Source: Luteibacter sp. OK325
GTDB taxonomy: Bacteria; Pseudomonadota; Gammaproteobacteria; Xanthomonadales; Rhodanobacteraceae
NCBI RefSeq assembly: GCF_003050935.1
Contig: NZ_QAOX01000002.1
Location: 372,001 to 436,000 of the forward strand
Direction: 5' to 3'
Length of the DNA stretch: 64,000 bases
Shown here piece by piece: positions 51,281-58,878 of the stretch. How positions within the stretch are numbered: position 1 is the stretch's first letter; every line of letters starts with the position of its first letter. Below the pieces are notes generated by a model. That model made no database searches. It had not been told where the DNA came from and was given only the letters and a program-made list of their open reading frames with translations. Both the position numbers and the translations under genes were made by a program.

Positions 51281-52060
51281 TTACTTCGCCGGCTTCTTGA
51301 AGCGAAGCATGAAACGATCGGTCTTGCCCTTAACCGCGGGGTCGAAAATCTTCAGGGTGTGATCGTCTGCCGAACTGGCGAGCAACGTGGACTCTGCGTC
51401 GAGGACGAACCCGGCCTTCTCGACCTCAGCCTTCACCGTCGCCGGATCGATCCGGTGCAGGTCTTCCGTATTCTTCAAGCCCGCCCCCGGCGCGGAGGCA
51501 TGGTCGACGACCACGAAATAACCGCCGGGCTTGAGGAGCTTGAAGACGGCCTGATTGAACCCGTCCACGCTCGCCCCCTTCATGAAGCTGTCGTGGAGGT
51601 CGTGATAGTTCTCGAACGTCCAGATGACATCGAAGGTATTGAACGCCGATGGCGCCGGTTGCTGGGCGATCGGATCGGAGATGGCTTCTACGTTGGTACG
51701 TCCGGGCTCGGCGGCGAGTGCTTTCGCCACGGCGACGGGATCGGTCTTGAAGCTCGCGATCTCAGCGGGAACATAAGCGTAAACCTTGCCCTTGGCTCCC
51801 ACGATCGGGGAGAAGAGCCGGGTCCAGTAACCGCCGCCCGGCCACACGTCCATGACGACGTCGCCTGGCTTGACCTTGGAGAAGGCGACCAGGTCCGCCG
51901 GCCGACGCACCGCATCCTGCTGGGTGTCCTTTTCGGGTCGATGCGAATCGGCGACGGCGGCGGCGATGGAGGCGCTGGTGGCGGGTAGCGGCGTCTTCGC
52001 GGCGGCGGCTACCGAGAACAGGGCGGCGGCGGTCGCCGCGAGATAAAAGGCTGATTTCAT
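51281..52060 (-). CDS. Class I SAM-dependent methyltransferase-like protein with signal peptide
   Basis: 259 residues. The N-terminus (MKSAFYLAATAAALFSVAAA, cut near AKTPL) is a typical signal peptide. The remainder is a Rossmann-type methyltransferase: motif I is VVMDVWPGGGYWTRLF, the acidic and Pro/Gly segments continue through FDVIWTFENYHDLHD and LKPGGYFVVVDH. SAM is not expected in the periplasm, so either the fold is repurposed, the signal is not used, or a cytoplasmic pool of mature protein exists. Proteins of this layout are known as uncharacterised exported methyltransferases. First gene of the methyltransferase-acyltransferase-cupin unit. Confidence 0.8.
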   Translation of the reverse strand: MKSAFYLAATAAALFSVAAAAKTPLPATSASIAAAVADSHRPEKDTQQDAVRRPADLVAFSKVKPGDVVMDVWPGGGYWTRLFSPIVGAKGKVYAYVPAEIASFKTDPVAVAKALAAEPGRTNVEAISDPIAQQPAPSAFNTFDVIWTFENYHDLHDSFMKGASVDGFNQAVFKLLKPGGYFVVVDHASAPGAGLKNTEDLHRIDPATVKAEVEKAGFVLDAESTLLASSADDHTLKIFDPAVKGKTDRFMLRFKKPAK

Positions 52061-52137
52061 ACCTGGTCTTCCTTTCTGGTCGGTGGAATCAGGATTGGAG
52101 CGATGCTAAAGGTATCCCTTTCGCAGGCGTGGCGCAG

Positions 52138-52839
52138 TCAGGAAGACCGGCCTGCATCATGAAAAATTACACCAAGGGTGTGCCTGTGCCCCGTCCGCAG
52201 GCGACTGACGCCGTGACGCAGCTTGACCTGGTAGTCGCCCCGGACACCGCTTACCGGCCGGCTGTTGACCGCGAAGAGAACAGCGTCGCCTTTCTGCAAG
52301 GGCACAACGGCCACCCGGGTCTGCATCCGCGGACGCTGCTCGGTGATGACGAACTCGCCGCCCGCGAAGTCCTTACCCGGCTCGGAAAGCAAGACGGCCA
52401 GCTGCAGCGGAAAAACGTGCTCCCCATACAAATCCTGGTGCAGGCAGTTGTAGTCGTCCGGCCCGTACTGCAACAACAACGGGGTCGGTCGCACCTGACC
52501 TGCCTCATGGCAGCGCTGGATAAAGGCGGCATGCGCGGGCGGAAAGCGGACGGTTTTCCCCATTCGCTCATGCCAACGGTTGGCCAGGGGTGCGAGGTGG
52601 GGATAGATCGAGGACCGCAGCGCCTCGACTAGCGGTGGCAAGGGGTAGCTGAAGTAGCGATATTCCCCTCGGCCGAAACCATGGCGGCCCATGACCACGT
52701 GGCTTCGGAATCCCTGCCCACCTTCGTATAGCCTCGAAACCCCGTCGCATTGCGCTTCGCTCAGAAGGTTCGGCAGGACAGCCCAACCGTGGGTGTCGAG
52801 CTCGACCGACACCGCGGTCCAATCGATATCAAATTTCAT
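52138..52839 (-). CDS. 2-oxoglutarate/Fe(II)-dependent oxygenase
   Basis: 233 residues from the ATG at 52839, which has GGAGG 5-6 nt upstream; the longer frame has no support. The double-stranded beta-helix carries the iron ligands HxD (CLHQDLYG) and a distal His (VKLRHGVSRL), with the 2OG-binding Arg in TGHRHTLG. The N-terminal helical part is short, as in prolyl-hydroxylase-like and AlkB-related family members. The substrate is unknown. It lies 77 bp upstream of the exported methyltransferase gene on the same strand. Confidence 0.82.
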   Translation of the reverse strand: MKFDIDWTAVSVELDTHGWAVLPNLLSEAQCDGVSRLYEGGQGFRSHVVMGRHGFGRGEYRYFSYPLPPLVEALRSSIYPHLAPLANRWHERMGKTVRFPPAHAAFIQRCHEAGQVRPTPLLLQYGPDDYNCLHQDLYGEHVFPLQLAVLLSEPGKDFAGGEFVITEQRPRMQTRVAVVPLQKGDAVLFAVNSRPVSGVRGDYQVKLRHGVSRLRTGHRHTLGVIFHDAGRSS

Positions 52840-53180
52840 GAAGAACCTCCTCGGGATTGCCGGGAAGGTCGCATCGAAACCGCGGGGCTGACACTCCGAT
52901 TCTTGCGGGCCCGAACTGAGGACGCCGGACCCGGACGGTCCAGAAGCCGAAGAGATCGGGTTTGCCCTCGGCGAGTCGTCCCTGGGTTCGGTGCTGGTCG
53001 CCACGACCCGGAAAGGCATGATCTCCGTGCTTCCAGGCTTTCGTCGAGGCACCTCGGGACGGTTTCGATCTACCGTTAGACCTCCGTGGCACACCCTTTC
53101 AGCGCATGGTCTGGGACGCACTTCGTGACATTCCTGAGCGCGCCCTTCTGGATCGTGAGGCCGCATAGGCCTGCCGTCCG
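52840..53180. other. Gene-free stretch between the ECF operon and the 2OG oxygenase
   Basis: Apart from the ribosome-binding site of the oxygenase gene at its left end, I see no convincing gene, RNA or repeat in these 341 bases. Open frames on both strands have the composition of shadow frames. A promoter for the oxygenase must lie here but no clear -35/-10 pair can be named. Confidence 0.5.
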
Positions 53181-53495
53181 TCAAATGCTGTCGATGGTCT
53201 TGCCGGTACCGACCACCAGAGCGGCGACGAGCAACGCCGCGATCAGACCACCGGCTGACACCGAAGCGGCGGCGTCACTCAGGAAGTGAAGCGGAAGATG
53301 GAAGTCCGCGAACATCGTGAAGTTGTCGGGTTTGATACCCATCACGACGGCGAACGAAAGCAGTGCCGAGCCACCGAGGATCCATCCTCGGTGGCTACGG
53401 CGAGCAGCCCGGCTCATCACCGTCCGGGTAAATGCCTCGCCCTCCAGATGGCGATCATAGGCAAGCAGCTTATCCAACGGTGGCAAGCCGGTCAT
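53181..53495 (-). CDS. Small two-helix membrane protein of the ECF operon (anti-sigma-like)
   Basis: 104 residues from the ATG at 53495, which overlaps the sigma factor stop in ATGA, a sign of tight coupling. The N-terminal 40 residues are charged (PLDKLLAYDRHLEGEAFTRT), followed by two hydrophobic segments (about 47-65, HRGWILGGSALLSFAVVMG; about 78-100). The layout of a short cytoplasmic part plus membrane anchor and its place after an ECF sigma gene suggest an anti-sigma or accessory role. No zinc-finger anti-sigma motif (HxxxCxxC) is present, so this is inference. Confidence 0.65.
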   Translation of the reverse strand: MTGLPPLDKLLAYDRHLEGEAFTRTVMSRAARRSHRGWILGGSALLSFAVVMGIKPDNFTMFADFHLPLHFLSDAAASVSAGGLIAALLVAALVVGTGKTIDSI

Positions 53496-54031
53496 ATGCA
53501 TTCCTCCTCGGAACCCAGTAATCGCGCGAGCTTCTTCTTCGCGCGATTGATATGCGATTTGATGGTGCCCAACGGAGCCTGCGTGACCTCGGCAATCTCC
53601 GCGTGACTCATGCCGGCGGAAACGGACAGGGTGACCATCAGGCGCTCGTTGAGGCTCAGGTGTTTCATCATCTGCTCCACAAGGATGTCCGACATGGCGG
53701 TCGGCGCCACCGACATCGTTTCCGGCATGGTCGCGTCGTCTACGAACTCAAGGCGCGAATGGCTGGCCACGTGCCTGAGAAAGCACCGGTAGGCGATGGT
53801 GTGAAGCCAGGTCGACAGACCTGCGTCACCCCGGAACGATGCGAGACTGGTGAACATCTTGAGGAACGTTTCCTGCGCCATATCGTCGGCCAGCGCGTGG
53901 TCACCGGCCGCCAACCGCCTCAGGAACTGGCGGATGGGTGACTGGTATCGCCTGACCAGATCGGCAAAGGCGCGCTGGTCCCCAGCAAGGAATCTGGAAA
54001 TCAACTCGCTGTCTGTCTTCGGCATCAACAT
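53492..54031 (-). CDS. ECF-type RNA polymerase sigma factor
   Basis: 179 residues from the ATG at 54031 with AAGGG about 10 nt upstream; ATGs at 54040 and 54025 are close alternatives. The very long frame reaching 55132 is a shadow of upstream genes. Region 2 (about 15-85; AFADLVRRYQSPIRQFLRRL, MAQETFLKMFTSLASFRGDA, LSTWLHTIAYR) and region 4 (about 118-172; LSLNERLMVTLSVSAGMSHA, VTQAPLGTIKSHINRAKKKL) are clear; no C-terminal extension. It lies in an operon with a DUF6249-like gene upstream and a small membrane protein downstream, and a matching ECF promoter lies before the operon. The inducing stress is unknown. Confidence 0.93.
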   Translation of the reverse strand: MLMPKTDSELISRFLAGDQRAFADLVRRYQSPIRQFLRRLAAGDHALADDMAQETFLKMFTSLASFRGDAGLSTWLHTIAYRCFLRHVASHSRLEFVDDATMPETMSVAPTAMSDILVEQMMKHLSLNERLMVTLSVSAGMSHAEIAEVTQAPLGTIKSHINRAKKKLARLLGSEEECI

Positions 54032-54045
54032 CCAGGTCATTGCCC

Positions 54046-54405
54046 TTAATGGCTCGTCGAGTCCCTTCGCTCGAGCTTCCACACCAGCAGGAAGCCAAGC
54101 CCTACGAAGAGCGGGAACACCGCGACCGTCGCGAACTCCTGCACGCTCCCTGTAATCGGGCCCGCGACCAGTGCCGCCACGCCGATGGACATGATGATCA
54201 CACCCCGGCGCAAGTCCGTCTTGCGCGATGACTTGTTCGTGACCATCTGTGCGACCAGTTCCGATGTCAGCGGCGCTCCCTTCTCCAGAGCGGTGCGGAG
54301 CGTCCGCTGCACTTCGAACTGGGTCCAGCTGTTCAGCACGGAGAACGTGATGAACATGGCTGCGATGCTGAGGAAGCCGATGATGGGGATGTAGACACCG
54401 TCCAT
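54046..54405 (-). CDS. DUF6249-like two-helix membrane protein
   Basis: 119 residues from the ATG at 54405 with AGGA 7 nt upstream. An N-terminal helix (GVYIPIIGFLSIAAMFITFS), a charged amphipathic middle (QRTLRTALEKGAPLTSELVA, NKSSRKTDLRRG) and a C-terminal pair of hydrophobic segments (about 65-112) give the DUF6249 pattern seen next to ECF sigma factors in several Gammaproteobacteria. It ends 14 bp before the sigma start. A role as membrane sensor or anti-sigma partner is plausible but unproven. Confidence 0.7.
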   Translation of the reverse strand: MDGVYIPIIGFLSIAAMFITFSVLNSWTQFEVQRTLRTALEKGAPLTSELVAQMVTNKSSRKTDLRRGVIIMSIGVAALVAGPITGSVQEFATVAVFPLFVGLGFLLVWKLERRDSTSH

Positions 54406-54448
54406 AAGTAATCCTGTCTCGATGGTTGGCTGAAGTAGCCATGTACCA

Positions 54449-54480
54449 GTTAGAGGCAGGCAGCCCGGGATTTGGATGCA
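54449..54480 (-). promoter_or_regulatory. ECF-type promoter of the sigma operon
   Basis: On the minus strand, TGCATCC at 54480-54474 is followed after 17 nt by a CCTCTAAC element from 54456. This looks like an ECF sigma -35/-10 pair, with a predicted transcript start about 40 nt before the DUF6249-like ATG. It suggests that the sigma factor controls its own operon. Confidence 0.6.
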
Positions 54481-54498
54481 CTCCCCCTCCAACGCGGC

Positions 54499-55083
54499 TC
54501 AGTCGACCGAGAGCGTGAAGTACTCGATGGCAAAGTAGCAAACCTGGTAGGCCAGGGTGAACAGCGCAAGGGCCAGCTGGACGCCCCGCCTCTTCTGCGT
54601 CAGACCCAGGACGACGACGCCAAGCATGATGGCGGCATGGACGATATAGGCCGCGCCCAGCACCTGCCAGCGTGCGCTGCCCTTGATCGACGTATCGACA
54701 AGATCCATCAGCGTCAGCAAGCCGATCAATCCAAAGAACCAGCCTCGCCTTTGAAGAACGTAGTTCTCGTAGCTCCCGAACTCGCGTACGTCCGTCGGGA
54801 ACAACATGGTCGACATCATGAAGTACAACGCGCAGTAGCACAGGACGAAAAGGTAGGAACCGAACGTCCACACGGGCACCTGGGTAAGGCGGATTTCCCA
54901 CCACCAGAACGTCATGATCGAGATGAGTGCCCAGACCACCCAGCCCATGTGGATCCACGACCACCCGAAGCGTCGGGGATGCTCGATGATCGAGGCGATG
55001 CCCTTGAGCAGGGTCGTGATGCCCAGGCCCAGGATGATGCTTAGCACGACGCGGATGTGCGAGTAGATCAGGTCGGCGGTCAC
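54499..55083 (-). CDS. Conserved hypothetical membrane protein, six helices
   Basis: 194 residues from a GTG at 55083 with GGGAAG about 10 nt upstream; the longer frame has a polar non-membrane start. Six hydrophobic segments alternate with short loops (IRVVLSIILGLGITTLLKGI, MGWVVWALISIMTFWWWEIR, FVLCYCALYFMMSTMLF, FFGLIGLLTLMDLV, YIVHAAIMLGVVVLGL, LALFTLAYQVCYFAIEYF). I do not recognise a family with a known function. It is upstream of the ECF operon on the same strand but separated from it by the ECF promoter. Confidence 0.6.
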   Translation of the reverse strand: MTADLIYSHIRVVLSIILGLGITTLLKGIASIIEHPRRFGWSWIHMGWVVWALISIMTFWWWEIRLTQVPVWTFGSYLFVLCYCALYFMMSTMLFPTDVREFGSYENYVLQRRGWFFGLIGLLTLMDLVDTSIKGSARWQVLGAAYIVHAAIMLGVVVLGLTQKRRGVQLALALFTLAYQVCYFAIEYFTLSVD

Positions 55084-55213
55084 GGTCTGAGACTTCCCTC
55101 TGCCCTGCCTCCCGGCAGGTCTTATCTGGCATGTTCGCACGTTACCGACAGAGCATTGGCTGCCGGGATCCAGCTAAGCTGCAAGCACCGTAACCACTCG
55201 TGCAGGCTTCCGC

Positions 55214-55597
55214 ATGATCGACCATATCGGCATCTACGTTCGCGACTTCGAGCGAAGCAAGGCTTTTTACCTGGCGACGCTCAAAGCCATCGGCTATGAG
55301 CTGCTTCTGGAAATCCCCGCGTCCGTGACCGGGCGAACCGATGTCGCCGGCTTTGGCGAAAATGGCAAGGCCGACTTCTGGATCTACAAGGGCGAACCTA
55401 ACCAGCCGCCGGTGCACGTGGCCTTTCGGGTCACGACGCAGCACGACGTCCGGGCCTTCCACGAAGCCGCGCTGGACGCGGGCGGTCGCGACAACGGGCC
55501 GCCGGGGCCGCGCACGCATTACAGCGCCGGCTACTACGGCGGCTTCATCCTCGATCCGGACGGCCATAACATCGAGGCGGCCTTCCACGCACCCTAG
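55214..55597 (+). CDS. VOC-family (glyoxalase/bleomycin resistance-like) protein
   Basis: 127 residues from an ATG with CAGG about 8 nt upstream. It is a typical single VOC domain: the N-terminal beta-alpha-beta unit begins MIDHIGIYVRDFERSKAFYL, with His as first metal ligand, and the C-terminal unit ends GGFILDPDGHNIEAAFH with the DPDGxxIE motif of VOC dioxygenases and lyases. The substrate is unknown; close relatives are annotated as lactoylglutathione lyase-like. It is transcribed alone, divergent from the six-helix membrane protein. Confidence 0.88.
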   Translation: MIDHIGIYVRDFERSKAFYLATLKAIGYELLLEIPASVTGRTDVAGFGENGKADFWIYKGEPNQPPVHVAFRVTTQHDVRAFHEAALDAGGRDNGPPGPRTHYSAGYYGGFILDPDGHNIEAAFHAP

Positions 55598-55639
55598 TTT
55601 CAGATGTCGAACGGCATGCTAGACTCCTGCCCCATTGCA

Positions 55640-55658
55640 AATGCAACCTATTCGCATT
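55640..55658. promoter_or_regulatory. Fur box upstream of the FecA-like receptor
   Basis: AATGCAACCTATTCGCATT is a 19-bp dyad (AATGC-type half-sites around a central base) fitting the gammaproteobacterial Fur consensus. It ends 14 bp before the receptor ATG, where repressor binding would block transcription under iron sufficiency. Confidence 0.65.
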
Positions 55659-55671
55659 CCAAGGGCTCAGC

Positions 55672-57789
55672 ATGCTTTCGTCGCACTCCCGCCGGGCCTT
55701 TGCCCTGCGCCTCCGCATCAGCGCGGCCTCCATCGCCGCCGCCCTCGCGGCCAGCCCGTATGCCGCGCAGGCGCAGGACGCCAAGCCGGCAAAGGTAGAT
55801 GACGCCGCCACCCTGGATTCCATCCAGGTGGCCGGCAGCTGGCTGGGCACGGGGCTCCAGGACAGCGTGAAGACCTTCGCCGGGGCCCGTACGGTGCTAG
55901 ACAGCACGCAGATCAAGGCCACGGGCGCAACCAGCATCGGCGACGTCATGCGCCGTATCCCGGGTGTCCAGTCCACCGATAACTCCGGCTCGGCAGGCAG
56001 CGCCGTCTCCCTCAGCATCGGGGTGCGTGGCCTGACCGGCCGCTATAGTCCCCGCTCCACTGTGCTGCTCGACGGCATCCCCATGGCGTTCGCGCCCTAC
56101 GGCCAGCCGCAGCTGTCGGTGGCACCGGTCACCTTGAACAACATCGAATCCATCGACGTCGTTCGTGGCGGTGGTGCGGTCCGCTACGGGCCGCAGAACG
56201 TCGGCGGCATCATCAACTTCAATACGCGCGCCATCCCGTCCACGCCTGACCTGTCCGGTGACGTGACCGTCCGCGAGAACGCCTACGGCAAGGGTGGCGG
56301 AAGCAACCAGCAGTACAGCACGTTCCTTGGTGCCACGATGCAGAACGGACTGGGGCTCGCCCTGCTCTACTCCGGCATGACCGGCACCGACTGGCGTCGG
56401 GGCAGCGACGAGAAGGTCAACGATGTTGCGCTGAAGTTCCGTTATCCGCTGGGGCCGACGGCCGAGGTGTACGGCAAGCTCTCCTACTACGACGTCAAAT
56501 CGCGCACGCCCGGCGGCCTGACCGTCGCCCAATACGATGCCGACCCGTTCCAGAACACGCGTCCCACCGACTTCTGGAACGGCCACCGCAAGGCGGCCGA
56601 TGTCGGCTACATCAACACCTTGTCCGACACCAGCGAAGTCGAGGTGCGCGTCTACGACAACGAGAGTTATCGCAGCAGTACCCTGATCAATACGACGGGT
56701 ACGCAGCTGGCCGTGCAGCCTCGCAACTACAAGGTGTTTGGCATCGAGCCACGCTACACCCAGCGCTTCGAGCTGGGATCGACCACCAACGACGTGACCG
56801 TCGGTTACCGCTACCTTCGTGAGCGCGGCGATGACGGTAGCTACAACGTGAGCACGGCGAGCGGCAAGGTCACTGCGCCCACCCGTTTCGACAACGCGAC
56901 CGACGCCAGCGCGGCCTATGTCGACGACCGCATCGCGATCGGCAAGTGGCGCATCACGCCGGGTGTGCGTTTCGAGCACATCGACTCCGATCGTGTCGAC
57001 ACCAGCCTGGGCCAGCAGTACAGCACCTTGAACAACAAGCCGCTGCCTTCGCTCAACATCTCGTACCTGCTGACGCGGGACCTGACGCTGTTCACGGACT
57101 ACGGCACCTCGTTTGGTCCGGTGCAGAACATCCAGCTCAATTCGCAGACGGCGGCCAACCCGTTGAAGCCGGAGCTCGCGCGCACTGCCGAGCTCGGTGC
57201 GCGCTGGCAGGGTCCGCAGCTGCACGCGGAACTGACCGTGTTCAAGATGCGCTTCGACAACCAGATCCTGCAGGTGCCGGGCATCCAGCCGCCGACCTTC
57301 CAGAACATCGGCGCGACCGATCACAAGGGCCTGGAGTCGGCGATCGACTATCAGTTCGCGGACCAGTCGGCGCTGCGCGGCCTGGACCTGTATGCGAACT
57401 TCACCTATACGAAGGCGATCCAGGAATCCGGCGCCACGGCAGGCCTCGACGTGCCGTTCTACTCCCGCCGCACCGACACCGCCGGCGCGAAGTACCAGCT
57501 CGGCCTGTGGACCTTCAACCTGTCCAGCACCCATCAGAGCAGCCAGTTCGCCGATACGGCCAACACCGTCCAGGAGACGCCGGATGCGCGCGTCGGTCGT
57601 ATCCCCGGCTTCCGCCTGTGGAATGCCCAGGTGAGCTGGCAGATCCCGGCATGGAAAGGCAGCAGCATCGACGCCGGCGTGAACAACCTGGCCGACAAGC
57701 GCTTCTACACGCGCAATGTCGACGGGAACGCCGGACGCATGGTCGGCGCGCCGCGGACGACGTACGTGCAGTTCCGCGTGGCTATTTGA
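55672..57789 (+). CDS. FecA-like TonB-dependent iron-chelate receptor
   Basis: 705 residues with AAGGG before the ATG. A signal peptide (RLRISAASIAAALAASPYAA) is followed by a TonB-box-like LDSIQVAG, a plug domain (about 55-180; VMRRIPGVQST, SIGVRGLTGRYSPRSTVLLD, SIDVVRGGGAVRYGPQNVGG) and a 22-strand-type barrel ending in Ile of TTYVQFRVAI. There is no N-terminal signalling extension, so it does not itself signal through a FecI-type sigma factor. The Fur box just upstream supports an iron-chelate (citrate-like or siderophore) substrate. The stop overlaps the convergent small gene by 8 bp. Confidence 0.9.
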   Translation: MLSSHSRRAFALRLRISAASIAAALAASPYAAQAQDAKPAKVDDAATLDSIQVAGSWLGTGLQDSVKTFAGARTVLDSTQIKATGATSIGDVMRRIPGVQSTDNSGSAGSAVSLSIGVRGLTGRYSPRSTVLLDGIPMAFAPYGQPQLSVAPVTLNNIESIDVVRGGGAVRYGPQNVGGIINFNTRAIPSTPDLSGDVTVRENAYGKGGGSNQQYSTFLGATMQNGLGLALLYSGMTGTDWRRGSDEKVNDVALKFRYPLGPTAEVYGKLSYYDVKSRTPGGLTVAQYDADPFQNTRPTDFWNGHRKAADVGYINTLSDTSEVEVRVYDNESYRSSTLINTTGTQLAVQPRNYKVFGIEPRYTQRFELGSTTNDVTVGYRYLRERGDDGSYNVSTASGKVTAPTRFDNATDASAAYVDDRIAIGKWRITPGVRFEHIDSDRVDTSLGQQYSTLNNKPLPSLNISYLLTRDLTLFTDYGTSFGPVQNIQLNSQTAANPLKPELARTAELGARWQGPQLHAELTVFKMRFDNQILQVPGIQPPTFQNIGATDHKGLESAIDYQFADQSALRGLDLYANFTYTKAIQESGATAGLDVPFYSRRTDTAGAKYQLGLWTFNLSSTHQSSQFADTANTVQETPDARVGRIPGFRLWNAQVSWQIPAWKGSSIDAGVNNLADKRFYTRNVDGNAGRMVGAPRTTYVQFRVAI

Positions 57790-58084
57790 CGGGCACGAAC
57801 TCAGGGATCTCGGTGCTTCGATCCTTCAGGCAGGCGGTACACGTGGTCGAGTCCAGTTCGACCTTGACGTAGTACGTCTTATCGGGTCCAGGCGTTACAT
57901 CGCCCTGGTCCCGGAAGGCGTCGTCCGCTCTCTCGAGCTGGTGCGCATGCACCCCGGTACGGCCACCGTCGAAAATGGCGGCCAGTTGCTCGGGCGTCAG
58001 ATCGGGAATGCCGATGTCGACCTCGACAGTCCTTGAGCAATCGTGCGCGGTCTGGTCCGAGCAGCGGACGGAATAGGTAACCAT
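57782..58084 (-). CDS. Hypothetical small protein with Cys pairs
   Basis: 100 residues, no signal peptide or membrane segment. It contains four cysteines in two pairs: CSDQTAHDC near the start and CTAC near residue 82. The middle (PDLTPEQLAAIFDGGRTGVH) is amphipathic. I do not recognise the family. Coding is supported by a full-length frame with a good codon pattern and an overlap of 8 bp with the convergent receptor stop, but the opposite strand also has open frames, so certainty is moderate. A metal- or redox-related role would be only a guess. Confidence 0.5.
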   Translation of the reverse strand: MVTYSVRCSDQTAHDCSRTVEVDIGIPDLTPEQLAAIFDGGRTGVHAHQLERADDAFRDQGDVTPGPDKTYYVKVELDSTTCTACLKDRSTEIPEFVPVK

Positions 58085-58176
58085 GCGGCATCTCCGATAC
58101 GTGGCAGGACACGTCCAACTCTAAGCCGACCTTCCTCAACCCGCTATCCGCCAGGCGCCATACAAGGCTCCGTAGC

Positions 58177-58246
58177 GTGGGAGCCGCTTCAGCGTCGATA
58201 ACCAGGCTGCCGCACCCCCATCGCCGGCATAGCCGGCTCCTACACA
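58177..58246. repeat. Pair of inverted REP elements (REPIN-like)
   Basis: On the plus strand at 58177-58203 is GTGGGAGCC followed by a nearly perfect GCCGCT/AGCGTC stem and CGATAACC. On the minus strand at 58246-58217 is TGTAGGAGCC followed by a GCCGGC/GCCGGC stem with 3-nt loop and GCGATGGG. The two REPs face each other with a 13-nt gap, as in Pseudomonas-type REPINs. They lie between two minus-strand hypothetical genes and resemble the single REP at 32791. Confidence 0.6.
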
Positions 58247-58250
58247 ATGC

Positions 58251-58784
58251 TCAGGACCGCAGCAACGCGCGCATGCCCAGGGCGGTTACCGGGCCGACGA
58301 TCGTCGAGACCGAAGCGTTATCCAGAAGCGCGATCAGCATCGCTTTGGCCTCGGCGTCGGCGCTTCGCGACACCCGTTCCACCAGCTCGGCCAGCTTGAG
58401 GGGGCTCGGCGGCGCGGCCTGGGCCGCAGGAACCGGTGCCGCCTTGCGGGGGAGTGCCGCCTTGCGGGGGACGACGTTCCCCACGGCCGCAGTCGCCCCA
58501 GGTTGCTGCGTATGCGCCTGCGAGGTGGTCGGTTCCACGGTGAGCACCAGCAGATGGCGATGGACGGTACCAATACCGAGCGAGCCGTTCGGCTGGAAAT
58601 CGACCTCCAGCACCTCGAGCGAATTCTCACGGCGGCCCACGGTCTGGGTGATCACGTCGCCCACGGACACCTGGGGCTCGGAGGCACAAGGGAGGCTGAC
58701 AAGGCCATCTCCGGAGTCCACACGGGCCTTGAAGGCCGTTCCGTCAATGGTCACGCGGTCGGGCCACGCCGTTTTGGCATCCAT
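58251..58784 (-). CDS. Hypothetical two-domain protein
   Basis: 177 residues from the ATG at 58784 with AAGG 8 nt upstream; the frame extends further upstream into the rlmF leader but without support. Residues about 1-90 are strand-rich (VTIDGTAFKARVDSGDGLVS, VGDVITQTVGRRENSLEVLE), perhaps a small beta-barrel. A Pro/Ala/Thr-rich linker (about 90-130) leads to a short helical C-terminus (about 130-175; LKLAELVERVSRSADAEAKA). I do not recognise either part. It is divergent from rlmF by 94 bp and followed by a REP pair. Confidence 0.5.
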   Translation of the reverse strand: MDAKTAWPDRVTIDGTAFKARVDSGDGLVSLPCASEPQVSVGDVITQTVGRRENSLEVLEVDFQPNGSLGIGTVHRHLLVLTVEPTTSQAHTQQPGATAAVGNVVPRKAALPRKAAPVPAAQAAPPSPLKLAELVERVSRSADAEAKAMLIALLDNASVSTIVGPVTALGMRALLRS

Positions 58785-58878
58785 GGGGTCGGCCTTGCAA
58801 AGAAAACCATGGTGCCACGGAACATGGCGGCGCATCTGCGACAATAGCGCTGTCCTGCCGTCCAACTGGCCCTTTGCG

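Noticed and set aside
53492-55132. 546-codon minus-strand open frame ending in the sigma factor
   Set aside because: Its first two thirds overlap the DUF6249-like and six-helix membrane protein genes in another frame and have no conserved features.
55897-57534. 545-codon open frame antisense to the FecA-like receptor
   Set aside because: Same reasoning: shadow of a well-supported TonB receptor; no domain seen.
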